A stretch of DNA of 64,000 bases from Caulobacter sp. UNC279MFTsu5.1 (GCF_900114015.1 NZ_FORN01000020.1:24043-88042), one strand, 5' to 3'. Shown: positions 38,274-48,239, counted from the stretch's first letter. Numbers and translations are program-made. The notes: generated by a model from the sequence alone, not told the origin.

Positions 38274-38404
38274 TTCCCTCCCCTTTTTGGGGAGGCGGGA
38301 CCAGCGAAGCTGGTGGGTGGGGCCACCGCCGCAAGGACGCCCTGCACCGAGCCCCACCCGCCCCTGGCTCCGCCAGGGCCACCCTCCCCATAAAGGGGAG
38401 GGAA
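38274..38404. repeat. Palindromic intergenic repeat with pyrimidine-rich arms (a)
   Basis: A 131-bp palindrome between two convergent genes. The arms TTCCCTCCCCTTT and AAAGGGGAGGGAA are complementary, and inner complementary blocks (GTGGGTGGGGC and GCCCCACCCGCC; CCAGCGAAGCTGG) allow a branched structure. It is followed by the stop of dipM on the minus strand. Confidence 0.75.
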
Positions 38405-38415
38405 AGCTTCTTCTC

Positions 38416-40317
38416 TTACCGCGGCAGCACCAAACCCGGATCCACCGGACGCGCCTTGTCCTTCGGGGTCGGAGCATAGCGGACCTCGAAGTGCAGCTGC
38501 GGCTCGGTGACGCCGCCGGTCTGGCCGACCGCACCCAGGGTGGCGCCCTGGGCGACCTGCTGGCGCATCTTGACCTCGGTGGTCGACAGGTGGGCGTAGG
38601 CCGTTACCCAGCCGTCGGCGTGCTTGACCAGCACCAGGTTGCCGAAGCCGGGCACCTGGTTGCCGGCATAGACCACCTCGCCCGCCGCGGCGGCGCGGAC
38701 CGGCGTGCCGGCGGGCGCGCGGATGTTGACGCCGTCGTTGCGCTGGCCGACGCCCTTGGCGCCGAAGTCGGAGATCGTCTCGCCCTGCAGCGGCCACACG
38801 AAGCGGCCGCGGCCGGCGGCGGTGATCTCGGCCTCGGTCGGCGGCGGGCTGGAGCCGATGATCTGGCCGGCGGACGGCGGCGGCGTCACCGGCTGGGCCG
38901 AGACCGGACCGGTGGGCGTGCGCGGATAGCTCGTGCTGGGCGACGGCGTGTAGGGACGCGGCGACGACGGCAGCGAGGCCGGCGGCGACGTCGGGGTCGG
39001 CGCCTGGGCCGGCGGGGTGTAGCTGGGCGTCGGCGTGGTCGGACGCGGGGTCGCGGGGCGCGGCGCGGCCGGGGCGGTCGTCACCGTCGTCTTCAGCGGA
39101 CCCTTGTCCTTGTAGCCGGACGGCAGGCGCAGCTTCTGGCCCTTCTTGATCGCGGCCGAGGTGCGGATGTCGTTCTCTTCGGCCAGGGCGGCCGGCTTGA
39201 CGTTGAAGCGCTTGGCGACGTTGGCCAGGGTGTCGCCGGTCTGGACCACATAGGCCTTGGCCGTGGTCGCCGGGCCCTTCAGCTTCTGGCCCGGCTTGAT
39301 GCGGTACGGCGCTTCGAGGTCGTTGTCCTTGGCCAGGTCGGCGCGGGTGGTGTCCAGGCCGCGGGCGATCGCGTCGATCGCGTCGCCCGACTTGACGGTG
39401 TAGGTGCGGCGCGGGCCGGCGACTTCGACCACCGGGCCGGTGACGCTGACCGTCGTGGTGGTGACCGGGCGGGCGGCGGGAGCCTCGTCTTCCTCGACGT
39501 CGCGCGACGGGGCCGGAGCCGACGTCCGGCCGATCGGCGGCAGGCCGCTGGACGACGGAACGCTGGCCTGGGGCGGAGTGGCCGCCGGTCCCTGGGCGAC
39601 CGGCTGCATCACGGTGGTCCGGCTGGGACCCTTGTCCCGGTAGCCGTCCGGCAGGCGCAGCTTCTGGCCCTTGCGGATCGGCGAGCCGGCGCTCAGATCG
39701 TTCTCTTCGGCCAGGGCGGCGGCCGAGACCGAGAAGCGCTTGGCGATGGCGAACATCGTGTCGCCGGTCTGGACGACATACGCCTTGGCGTCCTTGGTCT
39801 CGGGCCCCTGCAGCACCAGGCCGGGATGGATCCGGTACGGTGCCTTCAGGTCGTTGTCCTTGGCCAGTTGGGCGCGGGTGGTGCCCAGGGTGCGGGCGAT
39901 GGCGTCGATATTGTCGCCCGACTTGACCTTGTAGCTCTTGGGCGGGCCGGCGATTGTCACCACGGGACCGCCGACGGTGGTGACCACCACCGGGCGCGCG
40001 GCCGGAGTCGGGGCTGGTGCCGGCCGCGTTTCGGCGACCGGAGGGGGCGGCGGCGGCTGGGTGGTCGTCGCCGGGGCCAGGGGCTGGCTGGAGACGCCCA
40101 CATTGCCGGCGGGCGCGGAGAAGCTGGGCTGCGGCTCGTCGGGCGGGGTCGAGGGGCCCTCGGGCTGCTGGTTGGCCGGCGGCGCCTGGACGATCGGGAA
40201 GTTCGGCGTCGGGGTCTGCGTGCGGGTGGGATATTGCGCGCCGCCCGTGCTCTCGCAGGCCGCGAGGGTTCCAGCCGTCAGGGCGATCACCGCCGCGCGC
40301 GTCCACAACTGCCTCAT
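38416..40317 (-). CDS. dipM: LysM-LytM cell-division factor DipM
   Basis: Envelope protein of 633 residues that organises peptidoglycan splitting during division in Caulobacter. A lipobox-like LAAC (Cys21) follows a signal sequence. Four LysM domains lie in two pairs (about 128-172, 180-223, 304-348, 355-398), a layout peculiar to DipM. Linkers are rich in Pro, Thr and Ser. The LytM domain (about 503-615) is degenerate: the zinc-site H-x3-D is NDGVN (N527, N531) and HLH is QLH (607-609), while H576 remains. This agrees with the known non-catalytic, enzyme-activating role of DipM. Family assignment is by domain layout and position. Confidence 0.9.
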   Translation of the reverse strand: MRQLWTRAAVIALTAGTLAACESTGGAQYPTRTQTPTPNFPIVQAPPANQQPEGPSTPPDEPQPSFSAPAGNVGVSSQPLAPATTTQPPPPPPVAETRPAPAPTPAARPVVVTTVGGPVVTIAGPPKSYKVKSGDNIDAIARTLGTTRAQLAKDNDLKAPYRIHPGLVLQGPETKDAKAYVVQTGDTMFAIAKRFSVSAAALAEENDLSAGSPIRKGQKLRLPDGYRDKGPSRTTVMQPVAQGPAATPPQASVPSSSGLPPIGRTSAPAPSRDVEEDEAPAARPVTTTTVSVTGPVVEVAGPRRTYTVKSGDAIDAIARGLDTTRADLAKDNDLEAPYRIKPGQKLKGPATTAKAYVVQTGDTLANVAKRFNVKPAALAEENDIRTSAAIKKGQKLRLPSGYKDKGPLKTTVTTAPAAPRPATPRPTTPTPSYTPPAQAPTPTSPPASLPSSPRPYTPSPSTSYPRTPTGPVSAQPVTPPPSAGQIIGSSPPPTEAEITAAGRGRFVWPLQGETISDFGAKGVGQRNDGVNIRAPAGTPVRAAAAGEVVYAGNQVPGFGNLVLVKHADGWVTAYAHLSTTEVKMRQQVAQGATLGAVGQTGGVTEPQLHFEVRYAPTPKDKARPVDPGLVLPR

Positions 40318-40442
40318 AGCCTCTCCTTTGCCTCGCGAGGCTCCAGTCGCCGCCGCAAGGGTAAACCAACCATTAAACATCTCGCGCCGTCCCGAGAACC
40401 CCGTGCAACAACCCACAGGAGAAACCCGGCGACGCCGGCCCG

Positions 40443-41093
40443 CTATTCGCGGGCGACGCCGTCCAGGATCGGGACGAAACGCACGTCGCACAGGACTTCG
40501 ACTGTGAAGCCCCCCTTTCCGTCGCCGGCGTAGCGGCGAAGGCTCTGCACCGGCCCCTTGCCCACCGGCGCGACGAGCACGCCCTGGGGCTTGAGCTGCG
40601 AAAGCAGAGTTTCCGGCTCATCCTGCGCCGCCGCCGTGACCAGAATGCGGTCAAACGGCGCCTGTTTGGGCCAGCCTTCCCATCCGTCGCCGAATTTGGT
40701 GATGACATTGGTCAGGCCCAGCACCGCGAAACGGGCCTCGGCCTCCTTCATCAGGGTCCGGTAGCGCTCGATCGTATAGACCAGCCGCGAGACGCGGCTG
40801 AGGACGGCGGTCTGGTAGCCCGAGCCGGTGCCGATCTCCAGCACCCGGCAGCGCGGCTCCAGGGTCAGGGCCTGGGTCATCAGCCCGACGATAAACGGCT
40901 GGCTGATCGTCTGGCCGCAGGCGATCGGCAGGGCCGAGTCCTCCCACGACCGCTCCTTGAACAGGTCCGGGGTGAACAGGTCGCGCGGGGTCTTCTCGAT
41001 GGCGCCCAGCACGGCCGGGTCGGTGACGCCCTGGGCGCGCAGGGCCTTCAGCAGCGCCTGCAGCCGGGCCTCGGACGTGTCGGCCTTGGCCAT
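40443..41093 (-). CDS. pcm: Protein-L-isoaspartate O-methyltransferase
   Basis: Repairs isoaspartyl residues in damaged proteins, using SAM, 216 residues. Motifs: ISQPFIVGLMTQAL and the SAM site VLEIGTGSGYQTAVLS, then FDRILVTAAAQDEPETLL. The ATG at 41093 overlaps the surE stop as TGATG, the well-known surE-pcm pairing; a GTG three bases upstream is an alternative. The C-terminus is typical. The 125 bp before the dipM start on the same strand could hold a dipM promoter. Confidence 0.94.
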   Translation of the reverse strand: MAKADTSEARLQALLKALRAQGVTDPAVLGAIEKTPRDLFTPDLFKERSWEDSALPIACGQTISQPFIVGLMTQALTLEPRCRVLEIGTGSGYQTAVLSRVSRLVYTIERYRTLMKEAEARFAVLGLTNVITKFGDGWEGWPKQAPFDRILVTAAAQDEPETLLSQLKPQGVLVAPVGKGPVQSLRRYAGDGKGGFTVEVLCDVRFVPILDGVARE

Positions 41094-41887
41094 CACGACA
41101 CCGCCTCCAGCTTGGGGGGCGCGCCGCCCAGCACGCCTTTCATGGCCGCCACCGTCGGGTTGTGCGTCAGGTCGATGTGCAGCGGCGTGACCGAGATCTT
41201 GCCTTCGTAGACGGCCTTCAGGTCCGTGCCCTCCGCCGGCTTGGACGGCTTGAGGACGAAGCCGGTCCAGTAATAGTCGCGACCGCGCAGGTCGGTCCGC
41301 TTTTCCATGCTCCGCATGTGCGAGTCGCGGAAGCCCTGGCGGGTGACTTCCACCTCGGTGACCGCTTCCGGGGCAAGGGCCGGGAAGTTGACGTTGATGA
41401 TCACGTCCTTGGGCCAGCCGATCTCCAGCAGGCGGCGGACAATGCCAGGTCCGAAGTGCTCGGCTGTTTCCCAATGGGCCACCACTTCGTCGTGGAAATA
41501 GGTCATGGCCTGGGACAGGGCGATCGACGGGATCCCCAGGGCCATGCCCTCGATGGCTCCGGCCACCGTGCCCGACAGGGTGACGTCCTCGGCCAGGTTC
41601 TGGCCGCGGTTGACACCCGACAACACCAGGTCCGGGGCCGGGCCGTCGATCAGCTGTTGGACGGCGATGGCCACGCAGTCGGTCGGCGTGCCCTCGACGG
41701 CGAAGCGGCGCGGGTCGACGCGGCGCACGCGGATCGGGTCCGTGAGGGTCAGGGCCCGGCCAGCCCCCGACTGCTCGTATTCCGGGGCAACAATCCAGAT
41801 GTCGTCCGACAGGGCGCGGGCGATGCGCTCCAGGCTCTGCAAGCCCTCGGCATGGATGCCGTCGTCGTTGGTGAGGAGGATGCGCAT
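41093..41887 (-). CDS. surE: 5'/3'-nucleotidase SurE
   Basis: Metal-dependent phosphatase of nucleoside monophosphates, 264 residues. The start [15 protein letters not shown] contains the metal ligands D8 and D9; the [20 protein letters not shown] segment contains the further Ser and Asn ligands, and [16 protein letters not shown] matches the family. It is paired with pcm through a one-base overlap. A perfect 28-nt-arm palindrome lies three bases upstream of the start. Confidence 0.96.
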   Translation of the reverse strand: MRILLTNDDGIHAEGLQSLERIARALSDDIWIVAPEYEQSGAGRALTLTDPIRVRRVDPRRFAVEGTPTDCVAIAVQQLIDGPAPDLVLSGVNRGQNLAEDVTLSGTVAGAIEGMALGIPSIALSQAMTYFHDEVVAHWETAEHFGPGIVRRLLEIGWPKDVIINVNFPALAPEAVTEVEVTRQGFRDSHMRSMEKRTDLRGRDYYWTGFVLKPSKPAEGTDLKAVYEGKISVTPLHIDLTHNPTVAAMKGVLGGAPPKLEAVS

Positions 41888-41890
41888 TTA

Positions 41891-42034
41891 CTTCTCCTCA
41901 CCCGTGAAACGGGGGAGGTGGCGCGATGCGAATACGCATCGCGACGGAGGGGGCGTCAGGCCGTCACGGTGCAGCGGGGACGCCCCCTCCACCGCTACGC
42001 GGTCCCCCTCCCCCGTTTCACGGGTGAGGAGAAG
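41891..42034. repeat. Palindromic intergenic repeat with perfect 28-nt arms (b)
   Basis: A 144-bp element between serS and surE. The first 28 bases (41891-41918) are the exact reverse complement of the last 28 (42007-42034). The middle contains a second stem-loop around CGATGCGAATACGCATCG and complementary GAGGGGGCGTC / GACGCCCCCTC blocks. The whole region is transcribed from serS into surE if these genes are co-transcribed. Confidence 0.85.
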
Positions 42035-42048
42035 AGGCGCCCAGCCGT

Positions 42049-43383
<1,335 letters not shown>

Positions 43384-43414
43384 CTAAGGCGCGTCGGCGG
43401 GGGCGCCAACACTC

Positions 43415-43570
43415 TTCCCTCTCCCCTTGCGGGAGAGGGTGGCGGGCGGCGGCCCGCCGGGTGAGGGGTCGCACCGCGTTTGGGGTTACGGGGTCAGGCG
43501 TTCCCCGCCGCGCACCCCCTCATCCGACCTCGCTCCGCGAGGCCACCTTCTCCCGCAAGGGGAGAAGGAA
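43415..43570. repeat. Palindromic intergenic repeat with pyrimidine-rich arms (c)
   Basis: About 156 bp between tatC and serS. The arm CTCCCCTTGCGGGAGAGGGT at the left is the near-complement of ACCTTCTCCCGCAAGGGGAG at the right, over about 30 bases with a few mismatches. Each arm itself forms a small hairpin around CTTGCGGGAG and CTCCCGCAAG. It ends just before the tatC stop. Confidence 0.8.
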
Positions 43571-43571
43571 A

Positions 43572-44477
43572 TCAGACCGCCACCACGTCCTTGGACTGCT
43601 CGGCCTCGTCCTTGGCCTTGCGGCGCTCGATCAGCCACACGCACCAGATCGAGATCTCGTAGAGCAGGCACATCGGGATCGCCAGGGTCATCTGGCTGAT
43701 CGGGTCGGGCGGGGTCAGGATGGCGGCGGCGATGAACACCCCGACGATGGCGTAGCGGCGACCGTCGCGCAGCAGCTTGCTGGAAACGATGCCCGCCATG
43801 CCCAGCAGCGACACCACCACCGGCAGCTGGAAGCACAGGCCGAAGGCCAGCAGCAGGGTCGTCACCAGGGTCAGGTAGTCGCTGACCTTGGGCAGCAGCT
43901 GGATCGAGATGCCGGCGGTGCTGATCTGCTGGCTCAGCGAGAACCACAGCACAAACGGCAGCATGACGTAATAGACCAGGGCAGCGCCCAGGATGAACAT
44001 CACCGGCGAGGCGATCAGGAACGGCAGGAAGGCGTGGCGCTCGTTCTTGTAGAGGCCTGGCGCGACGAAGCGGTACAGCTGCCAGGCCAGCACCGGGAAG
44101 GTCAGGACCACGGCCCCGAACCCGGCCAGCTTCAGCTTGGTGAAGAAGAACTCAAGGGCGGCGGTGTAGACCAGGCCCAGGACGTGGGTGTCGGTGGTCG
44201 GGATGTCCTTCAGGCCCAGCAGGGCCAGCAGCAGGTCGAACGGGCCGTGCTTGCCGCCCGAAGCGTGCTGAGCCGCCAGCAGCTTCTGGGCCACGGTGAA
44301 CGGGTTGACCAGGAACAGGAAGATCTGGTCGGCGAAGGCGAAGCAGACGCCGAAGCCGACGAACAGGGCGACCACGCAGATGATCAGCCGCATGCGCAGC
44401 TCGATCAGGTGGTCCATCAGCGGGGCGCGCGAGGCTTCGATCTCGTCTTCCGGATCGTGTCCGATGGCGTTGGTCAC
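43572..44477 (-). CDS. tatC: Sec-independent translocase subunit TatC
   Basis: Polytopic membrane receptor of the twin-arginine translocase, 301 residues with six membrane helices. The start DEIEASRAPLMDHLIELRMR is the TatC signature and KNERHAFLPFLIASPVMFIL and YLTLVTTLLLAFGLCFQLP match helices 3 and 4. The C-terminus is extended by about 40 charged residues. It overlaps tatB as ATGA. It exports folded proteins, which in many bacteria include periplasmic amidases. Confidence 0.96.
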   Translation of the reverse strand: MTNAIGHDPEDEIEASRAPLMDHLIELRMRLIICVVALFVGFGVCFAFADQIFLFLVNPFTVAQKLLAAQHASGGKHGPFDLLLALLGLKDIPTTDTHVLGLVYTAALEFFFTKLKLAGFGAVVLTFPVLAWQLYRFVAPGLYKNERHAFLPFLIASPVMFILGAALVYYVMLPFVLWFSLSQQISTAGISIQLLPKVSDYLTLVTTLLLAFGLCFQLPVVVSLLGMAGIVSSKLLRDGRRYAIVGVFIAAAILTPPDPISQMTLAIPMCLLYEISIWCVWLIERRKAKDEAEQSKDVVAV

Positions 44478-45046
44478 GAGGCGATGTCCGAATTGGTCGA
44501 GGCTTTGGCGACGCGCTTGCGGGCCGGCTTGGTCGGGACCGACAGGTCGGTTTTGGAGGCCTTGGCCGCCTTCGGCTTGGAGACGATCTCGGCCGTCTTG
44601 GCGGCGGGGACGGCCTTGGGCTTGGCCGGGGCCTTGCGCTTGGGCTTGGAGACGATCTCGACGCTTGGCGCAGGGGCTTCCAGGGCGGCGGGCGGCTGGT
44701 AGGCCTCATGCGGCGAGACCTTGACCGCGCCGCTGTTGAGGCTGGCGTCGATGTCGGCGAACACCTGATCGACGTGGCTGGCGTCGCCGGCCTGGGCCGC
44801 GGCGTCGCGCATCGGAGCAGTGTACTGCCCTTCGCGCATGGCCTGGACCTCGCGACGCAGTTCGTCCAGCTCCGATTGGCGGGCCATCTCGTCGAAGCTG
44901 GCGCGGAATTCGTTGGCCATGCCGCGGATCTTGGCGACGAACTGACCGAGCTTGCGCAACAGGACGGGCAGGTCCTTGGGTCCCACCACGATCAGGGCGA
45001 CCGCGGCGATGACCAGGAGTTCCGTTCCGCCGATATCAGGGAGCAT
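44474..45046 (-). CDS. tatB: Sec-independent translocase subunit TatB
   Basis: Bitopic subunit that binds twin-arginine signal peptides with TatC, 190 residues. The N-terminal helix MLPDIGGTELLVIAAVALIV with GPKDLPVLLRKLGQ is the TatB signature, followed by an amphipathic helix (IRGMANEFRASFDEMARQ). The C-terminal 90 residues are Lys/Ala/Pro-rich and low in complexity, reminiscent of a histone-like tail. Overlaps tatC as ATGA. Confidence 0.93.
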   Translation of the reverse strand: MLPDIGGTELLVIAAVALIVVGPKDLPVLLRKLGQFVAKIRGMANEFRASFDEMARQSELDELRREVQAMREGQYTAPMRDAAAQAGDASHVDQVFADIDASLNSGAVKVSPHEAYQPPAALEAPAPSVEIVSKPKRKAPAKPKAVPAAKTAEIVSKPKAAKASKTDLSVPTKPARKRVAKASTNSDIAS

Positions 45047-45201
45047 GGACGCGCCTTAGAGCGTTTTCGAGCGACGTGGACACCGGTTCGCGTGAAGAAA
45101 ACGCGACGAACACAAAATGTACGAGCAGGCCAAGCCGTGCTCGCAAAGTGAAACGACGGCCGCCCGCCCTCCCTTCGCGGAAGAGCGGCGCGGCGAATCC
45201 C
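45047..45201. other. Intergenic region between tatB and tatA
   Basis: 155 bp between the tatA stop and the tatB start, unusual because tatA and tatB are often adjacent. No terminator-like hairpin with a T-run was seen, so read-through from tatA is possible. A small AT-rich part around 45098-45122 may hold a promoter. Confidence 0.35.
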
Positions 45202-45426
45202 CTACGACTTGCGCAGGTCTTCCTTCTCAGCCTCGGTGCGCGGCAGGGCGCCCGTCGACTTGTTGGCCGAGACCTCGTCGGACGGATCGTCCTTCAGCCC
45301 GTCCTTAAAGGCTTTGATGCCCTTGGCCGCATCACCCATGATGCCGGACAGCTTGCCGCGCCCGCCAAACAGCAGGGCGACGACCGCGATCACGATCACC
45401 CAGTGAATCCAGCTCATACCACCCAT
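45202..45426 (-). CDS. tatA: Sec-independent translocase subunit TatA
   Basis: Pore-forming subunit of the twin-arginine translocase, 74 residues. One short membrane helix ([20 protein letters not shown]) is followed by the amphipathic helix [19 protein letters not shown], including the conserved GKGIKAFK-like motif, and an acidic tail. The first ATG (45426) gives MGGMSWIHW; the next ATG is possible too. It precedes tatB on the same strand, with 155 bp between them. Confidence 0.94.
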   Translation of the reverse strand: MGGMSWIHWVIVIAVVALLFGGRGKLSGIMGDAAKGIKAFKDGLKDDPSDEVSANKSTGALPRTEAEKEDLRKS

Positions 45427-45568
45427 GACGACGATGCTCCTTGCGACAGCGGCCCATTAGCCCCTGCGGCGTGTCGTTACAATATCTCTGACAATATAGG
45501 CGGTCGCGAGGCGGGGGGCAAAGCGGCGCCGGACGATAAGCAGGCGCCTGCGACAATGTGTAAAGCCC
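45427..45568. promoter_or_regulatory. tatA upstream region
   Basis: 142 bp between the scpB stop and tatA start on the minus strand. The part at 45477-45500 (TTACAATATCTCTGACAATA) is AT-rich and likely to contain the tat promoter. The exact boxes were not fixed. Confidence 0.4.
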
Positions 45569-46240
45569 CTATCGCCCTTCCAGGTCTCCCAGGAAATCCT
45601 GAGCGAATTCCGGCGCCTCGTCGCCGTCCTCCAGCGGGTCCTCGTCCTCGCCGGCCCGCAGGCCCATCGGATCGGGCACGGTGAAGCCCGGCGGCAGGTC
45701 CAGGGCCAGCAGGCCCGCGGCGCGCATCTCGGCGATTCCCGGCAGGTCGCCGAGAGTCGCCAGGCCGTAGTGCTCGAGGAAGGCGTCGGTGGTGCCGAAG
45801 GTCACCGGGCGGCCGGGCGTGCGGCGGCGGCCGCGCATCCTGACCAGCCCCAGCTCCAGCAGCACGTCCAGCGTGCCCCGGCTGGCCTGCACGCCGCGCA
45901 CCGCCTCGATCTCGGCCCGGGTGACGGGCTGGTGGTAGGCGATGATCGCCAGGGTCTCCTGGGCGGCCTTGGACAGGCGGCGCGGCTCCTCGCGCTCCTC
46001 GGTCATCAGGAAGGCCAGGTCGGTCGCGGTCTGGAACCGCCAGCGGCCGGCCACCTGGGCCAGCTCGATGCCCTGGCCGGCGTAGCGCGCGTGCAGATCC
46101 GCCAACCCCGCGCCGACATCCGCCCCCTCGGGCAGGCGCTTGGCCAGGTCCTCGACGCTCAGCGGCTCGGCGGCGGCGAACAGCAGGGCCTCGATGCAGC
46201 GTTGGGTGAAGAGCGGATCGAGGGTCATGGGACGCGACAC
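45569..46240 (-). CDS. scpB: Segregation and condensation protein B
   Basis: Non-SMC subunit of the chromosome-condensing SMC-ScpAB complex, 223 residues. Two winged-helix domains are visible: RCIEALLFAAAEPLSVEDLA at the start, and LSKAAQETLAIIAYHQPVTR with IEAVRGVQASRGTLDVLLEL. The C-terminal tail is acidic (AGEDEDPLEDGDEAPEF). It lies downstream of scpA, with one 105-bp repeat between them. Confidence 0.95.
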   Translation of the reverse strand: MSRPMTLDPLFTQRCIEALLFAAAEPLSVEDLAKRLPEGADVGAGLADLHARYAGQGIELAQVAGRWRFQTATDLAFLMTEEREEPRRLSKAAQETLAIIAYHQPVTRAEIEAVRGVQASRGTLDVLLELGLVRMRGRRRTPGRPVTFGTTDAFLEHYGLATLGDLPGIAEMRAAGLLALDLPPGFTVPDPMGLRAGEDEDPLEDGDEAPEFAQDFLGDLEGR

Positions 46241-46252
46241 ATCACAAACGGC

Positions 46253-46358
46253 GTCATCCCGGACAAGGCCCGAGGGGCCGCAGATCCGGGATCGCTGGAA
46301 GCGCCTGCGTTCACGCGTCGGTCCCGGATCTTCGCGCTACGCGCTCGTCCGGGATGAC
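46253..46358. repeat. Nested palindromic intergenic repeat, copy 3
   Basis: A 106-bp element with perfect 10-nt inverted ends (GTCATCCCGG / CCGGGATGAC) and inner inverted blocks GATCCGGGAT and GGTCCCGGATC. It is nearly the reverse complement of the element at 24511. It lies between scpA and scpB, which are co-directional, so it would be part of their transcript if they share one. Confidence 0.8.
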
Positions 46359-46379
46359 AACCCTCGTTTGACGCGGGCA

Positions 46380-47204
46380 TCAAATGATCGGCTCCAGCGG
46401 CTCGGCCCGCGTGCGCAGGTAGATGTCCGAGAAATGCTCCATCTGCCGCGCCTCCAGGATCCCCTCCTTCACCAGCTCCAGGCTGGCCGACAGGGTCGAG
46501 GCCAGGTAGCTGGCCGGGCTGGGGCCGTCGGGGTCCTCTTCCCAGCGCTCGACCGGCGCGACGCCCGACAGGGTAGTCCAGTCCTTCATCTCCGGCAGCA
46601 GGTCGCGCAGGCGGTCGCGGGCGTCCTCCAGCGGATAGGCCTGGGGCGGGCGCGGGGCGTAGTGGCGGCCATGCTCGCGCTTGCGCTGGGTGATGTAGGC
46701 GGTCATCAGGGCGTAGAGGTCGCCCTCGAAGCGGGTCGACGAGACGATCTTCACCGCTTCCGGATCGCCGCGCATGAACACGTCGCGCTTGAGGATCGGG
46801 CGCTCCTTCAGGGCCTCGACGGCCTTGCGCATCACGTCCAGCTTGGCCAGGCGGAAAGCCAGCTGGGCGGCCATCTCCTCGGCCGGCGGCTCCTCCGCCT
46901 TGGGGCGCTCGGGCTTGGGCAGCAGCAGGCGCGACTTCAGATAGGCCAGCCAGGCGGCCATCACCAGATAGTCGGCGGCCAGCGAGAAGCGCACGCGGCG
47001 CGCCTGCTGCACGAAGGCCAGGTACTGCTCGGCCAGCCTGGTGATCGACAGCTGCAGCAGGTCGACCTTCTGGCTGCGCGCCAGGGCCAGCAGCACGTGC
47101 AGCGGGCCTTCGTAGCCGTCGATGTCGATGACCAGCGCCGCGCCGTCCTCGGCCGCCGCATGGGCGGCCTCGAAGTCGAGCGTGGGCTGGAAGCCCGTGC
47201 TCAC
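46380..47204 (-). CDS. scpA: Segregation and condensation protein A
   Basis: Kleisin subunit that closes the SMC ring, 274 residues. The N-terminus DGYEGPLHVLLALARSQKVD is the ScpA signature; LAADYLVMAAWLAYLKSRLL follows and the C-terminal winged helix is FSDIYLRTRAEPLEPII. The GTG at 47204 overlaps the nagZ stop as GTGA; the frame stays open far upstream only as a shadow of nagZ. It acts with scpB downstream. Confidence 0.94.
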   Translation of the reverse strand: MSTGFQPTLDFEAAHAAAEDGAALVIDIDGYEGPLHVLLALARSQKVDLLQLSITRLAEQYLAFVQQARRVRFSLAADYLVMAAWLAYLKSRLLLPKPERPKAEEPPAEEMAAQLAFRLAKLDVMRKAVEALKERPILKRDVFMRGDPEAVKIVSSTRFEGDLYALMTAYITQRKREHGRHYAPRPPQAYPLEDARDRLRDLLPEMKDWTTLSGVAPVERWEEDPDGPSPASYLASTLSASLELVKEGILEARQMEHFSDIYLRTRAEPLEPII

Positions 47205-48226
47205 GCAAAGCGTCCGTCGAAGGCCGCGTCGAAGCGGGCGCGGGCCTCGGCCACATCCAGCGGCTCGGGGACCTTCACAAGGCGCCCCATGACCGCCTGG
47301 ACCCGGCGCCGGGCCTCGCGCGACAGCTTGCCGACGCCCGACATCACCGCCTTCATCTCGGCCATGTCGCCGTTGCAGTGCAGGACCACGTCGCAGCCGG
47401 CGGCCAGGCTGTCCTTGGCGCGCTGCCGGAAGTCGCCCGACAGCGCCTTCATCGACAGGTCGTCGCTCATCAGAAGGCCGTCGAAGCCGATGGACTCTCG
47501 AATGATCTTTTTGATCGCCTTCTTCGAGGTCGTCGCCGGACGGGACCGGTCGATGGCCGTGTAGACAACGTGGGCGGTCATCGCCATGGGCATGTCCGAC
47601 AGCACCCGGAACGGGGCGAAGTCCCGGGCGTCCAGTTCGGCCAGCTTGGCCTTGACCACCGGCAGCTCCAGGTGGCTGTCGGCCATGGCGCGGCCGTGGC
47701 CGGGGATGTGCTTGATGATCGGCAGGACGCCGCCGGCCAGCAGGCCCTCGGCCGCCGCCCGGCCCAGGGTCGCCACCTGCTGCGGGGTGTCGCCATAGGC
47801 CCGGTCGCCGATGATCTCGTGGCCTTGCGGATCCGGCACGTCCAGCACCGGCACGCAGTCGACATTGACGCCCAGGTCGAGCAGGTCGTGGGCGATCAGG
47901 CGAGCGCCCAGGCGGGTGATCTCGCGGGCGACCAGCGGGTCGTTGGCGACCAGTTCGCCATAGGCGCGGCCGGGCGGATACCTTTTCCAGTGCGGGGCGC
48001 CCAGGCGGGCGACGCGGCCGCCCTCCTGGTCGATCAAGATCGGGGCGTCGGCACGCCCCACCGTCGCGCGCAACGCCGCCGTCAGGGCCCGGACCTGGTT
48101 CGGGTCGGCGATGTTGCGCTTGAACAGGATGAAGCCCCACGGCTTCACGTCCCGGAAGAACGCGGCCTCCTCCGCCGTCAGAGTGGTCCCGGCGCAGCCG
48201 AGGATGGCGGCGGAAATGCTGGCCAT
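47201..48226 (-). CDS. nagZ: Beta-N-acetylhexosaminidase (muropeptide recycling)
   Basis: Cytoplasmic GH3 enzyme that removes GlcNAc from anhydro-muropeptides, 341 residues. Motifs: IDQEGGRVARLG near the N-terminus, the catalytic His-Asp dyad in KHIPGHGRAMADSHLELP, and the nucleophile aspartate in GLLMSDDLSMKAL. Length matches NagZ. It overlaps scpA as GTGA and follows ftsN by 13 bases, so a ftsN-nagZ-scpA-scpB operon is likely, joining cell-wall recycling, division and chromosome segregation. Confidence 0.95.
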   Translation of the reverse strand: MASISAAILGCAGTTLTAEEAAFFRDVKPWGFILFKRNIADPNQVRALTAALRATVGRADAPILIDQEGGRVARLGAPHWKRYPPGRAYGELVANDPLVAREITRLGARLIAHDLLDLGVNVDCVPVLDVPDPQGHEIIGDRAYGDTPQQVATLGRAAAEGLLAGGVLPIIKHIPGHGRAMADSHLELPVVKAKLAELDARDFAPFRVLSDMPMAMTAHVVYTAIDRSRPATTSKKAIKKIIRESIGFDGLLMSDDLSMKALSGDFRQRAKDSLAAGCDVVLHCNGDMAEMKAVMSGVGKLSREARRRVQAVMGRLVKVPEPLDVAEARARFDAAFDGRFA

Positions 48227-48239
48227 GCGCCCTCTTCCC

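Noticed and set aside
38274..38404. CRISPR-like or IS-end interpretation of the palindromic repeats
   Set aside because: No spacer-repeat periodicity, no transposase frame and no obvious target duplications; treated as intergenic palindromes.
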